Positions 62,832 through 64,000 of a stretch of 64,000 nt of DNA are shown here, piece by piece. Source of the DNA: Enterococcus mediterraneensis (GTDB lineage: Bacteria > Bacillota > Bacilli > Lactobacillales > Enterococcaceae); the NCBI RefSeq assembly GCF_900604485.1, contig NZ_UWOP01000001.1:191001-255000 (forward strand), read 5' to 3'. Below the pieces are notes generated by a model that was not told the origin of the DNA, searched no databases, and saw only the letters and a program-made list of their open reading frames with translations. Every line of letters starts with the position of its first letter. Positions within the stretch are counted from its first letter, which is position 1. The position numbers and the translations under genes were made by a program.

Positions 62832-64000
62832 TCATCCTTCCATCAACATTAATTCTGGGTCAGCCAACAGACGTTTAATGTTGTTCATTGCTTTTTGAGC
62901 AGTCGCGCCATCCACGATACGGTGGTCAAAGCTCAACGATAATTTCATTACACGGCCGACAACGATTTCGCCTTCTGCGTTAACGATTGGTTGTTGAGCA
63001 ATAGTTCCCACACCTAAGATCGCTACTTCAGGGTAGTTGATAACTGGAGTAAACCAGCCGCCGCCTACAGAACCGATATTACTGATGGTAATTGTTCCGT
63101 TACGCATATCATCAGCAGAAAGTTTGCCGTCATGAGCTAATTTAGCTTTGTCGTTGATTTCGTCTGCAATCGCGAACATACCTTTTTGGTCTGCGTTTTT
63201 CACGTTAGGTACGTATAGACCATGATCTGTATCTGTTGCGATACCGATATTGAAGTAATGTTTATAGACGATTTCTTGTGAAGAATCATCAATAGATGCA
63301 TTCAATATTGGGAATTTCTTAGCTGTCGCTGTCAATGCTTTGACTACATATGGCAAGAATGTCAATTTAGTACCGTTTTCTGCGGCAACTTCTTTGAATT
63401 TCTTACGGTGATCCCATAGTTTAGATACTTCCACTTCGTCATGCAAAGTAACATGAGGTGCAGTATGTTTGCTGTTGACCATTGCTTTAGCGATTGCTTT
63501 ACGTGTTGGTGTCATTGCTTCACGCGTTTCAAGATCGCTTAGATTTGAAGTAAATGCTTTTGGTTTAGCAGGAGCGGCTGCTTGCGCAGGTTCAACTGAA
63601 GCTGTAATTGTTTGGCCAGTTGAAGCCGGTGCTGCTTTTGCTTTTCCTCCGCCTGATAAGAATTGTTCGATATCTTCTTTTGTCACGCGTCCGCCTTTAC
63701 CTGTGGCTGTAACTTGTGTGATATCCACATCTTTTTCACGAGCGAATTGACGTACAGAAGGCATTGCCAATACTTTTTTGTTTGGATCAGCTGCTTCGAC
63801 TACTTTAGCTGCTTCAGGAGCTGCTGCTGCAGGAGCGGCATTTTCACTTGCTGGCGCTGAAGCCGGTGCGTCGTTATGCCCAGGAGCATCGATCTCTACC
63901 AAGACATCACCAACATTTGCCACTGTTCCTTCTGGTACTACGATATTTTTAACGGTACCAGTAACTGGAGATGGAATTTCTTCCACTGATTTGTCGTTTT
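62832..64000 (-). CDS. pdhC: Dihydrolipoamide acetyltransferase (E2), 5' end beyond window
   Basis: About 389 codons, running off the right edge; the GTG at 63986 is an internal valine, not the start. The segment [15 protein letters not shown] is the end of a lipoyl domain, with the lipoylated lysine in DKS. An Ala/Pro linker, E3-binding domain ([36 protein letters not shown]) and catalytic domain with FDHRIVDG follow. Expression is in the pdhABCD operon. Confidence 0.95.
   Translation of the reverse strand, partial: NDKSVEEIPSPVTGTVKNIVVPEGTVANVGDVLVEIDAPGHNDAPASAPASENAAPAAAAPEAAKVVEAADPNKKVLAMPSVRQFAREKDVDITQVTATGKGGRVTKEDIEQFLSGGGKAKAAPASTGQTITASVEPAQAAAPAKPKAFTSNLSDLETREAMTPTRKAIAKAMVNSKHTAPHVTLHDEVEVSKLWDHRKKFKEVAAENGTKLTFLPYVVKALTATAKKFPILNASIDDSSQEIVYKHYFNIGIATDTDHGLYVPNVKNADQKGMFAIADEINDKAKLAHDGKLSADDMRNGTITISNIGSVGGGWFTPVINYPEVAILGVGTIAQQPIVNAEGEIVVGRVMKLSLSFDHRIVDGATAQKAMNNIKRLLADPELMLMEG

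Overview
The window looks like an Enterococcus chromosome (low-to-moderate GC Firmicute). The reasons are the blocks lepA; dnaI-dnaB-nrdR; coaE-mutM-polA; the ylaN-ftsW-pyc-ylbC/F/G-rsmD-coaD-sepM series; and typA next to a SuhB-like phosphatase, a UPF0223 gene and the pyruvate dehydrogenase genes. Species cannot be fixed by eye. No rRNA, tRNA, CRISPR array or insertion sequence was seen.

Region 1 (1-45,490) is mostly housekeeping DNA, nearly all on the minus strand and closely packed. It holds lepA (3' part cut by the window edge), a small nucleoside deoxyribosyltransferase/membrane protein pair on plus, and a four-gene operon of fused ABC permease-binding protein, ATPase, flavin disulfide-reductase-like protein and GyrI-like protein (3,613-7,919; a candidate ergothioneine/low-molecular-weight thiol uptake operon). 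Then come clpB with a clear CtsR operator, pepT, Nif3-like, trmK, the replication-restart genes dnaI/dnaB with nrdR, coaE-mutM-polA, murC, SprT-like and Tex genes. A plus-strand MacAB-type efflux operon (30,122-32,917) ends in an unannotated 35-codon ORF. The ylb block, pyc, ftsW, ylaN and typA follow.

Region 2 (about 45,491-60,218, 14.7 kb) is visibly more AT-rich and is an integrated mobile element. It is bounded by a 16-bp direct repeat, GTGAAAAGTTTTCATT, and has arm-type repeats (CCAGTTTAGA) just inside both ends. It lies between typA and the SuhB-like gene, which are expected to be neighbours. It carries a tyrosine integrase, a CI-type repressor divergent from an Xis-like protein, a plasmid-type RepA_N initiator with a probable countertranscribed RNA, scaffold, SU10-type major capsid, small and large terminase, SPP1-type portal, two likely connector proteins, a lipoprotein with its own regulator, and several unknown genes. 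It has no tail, tail-fibre, holin or endolysin gene. That makes it a strong candidate for a capsid-forming phage satellite (PICI-like) that packages its own DNA into its own heads and borrows helper tails. This is the most interesting system in the window.

Region 3 (60,219-64,000) returns to core genes on the minus strand: SuhB-like, UPF0223, pdhD and the 3' part of pdhC. Functions come from motif and family recognition by eye; no database search was run.
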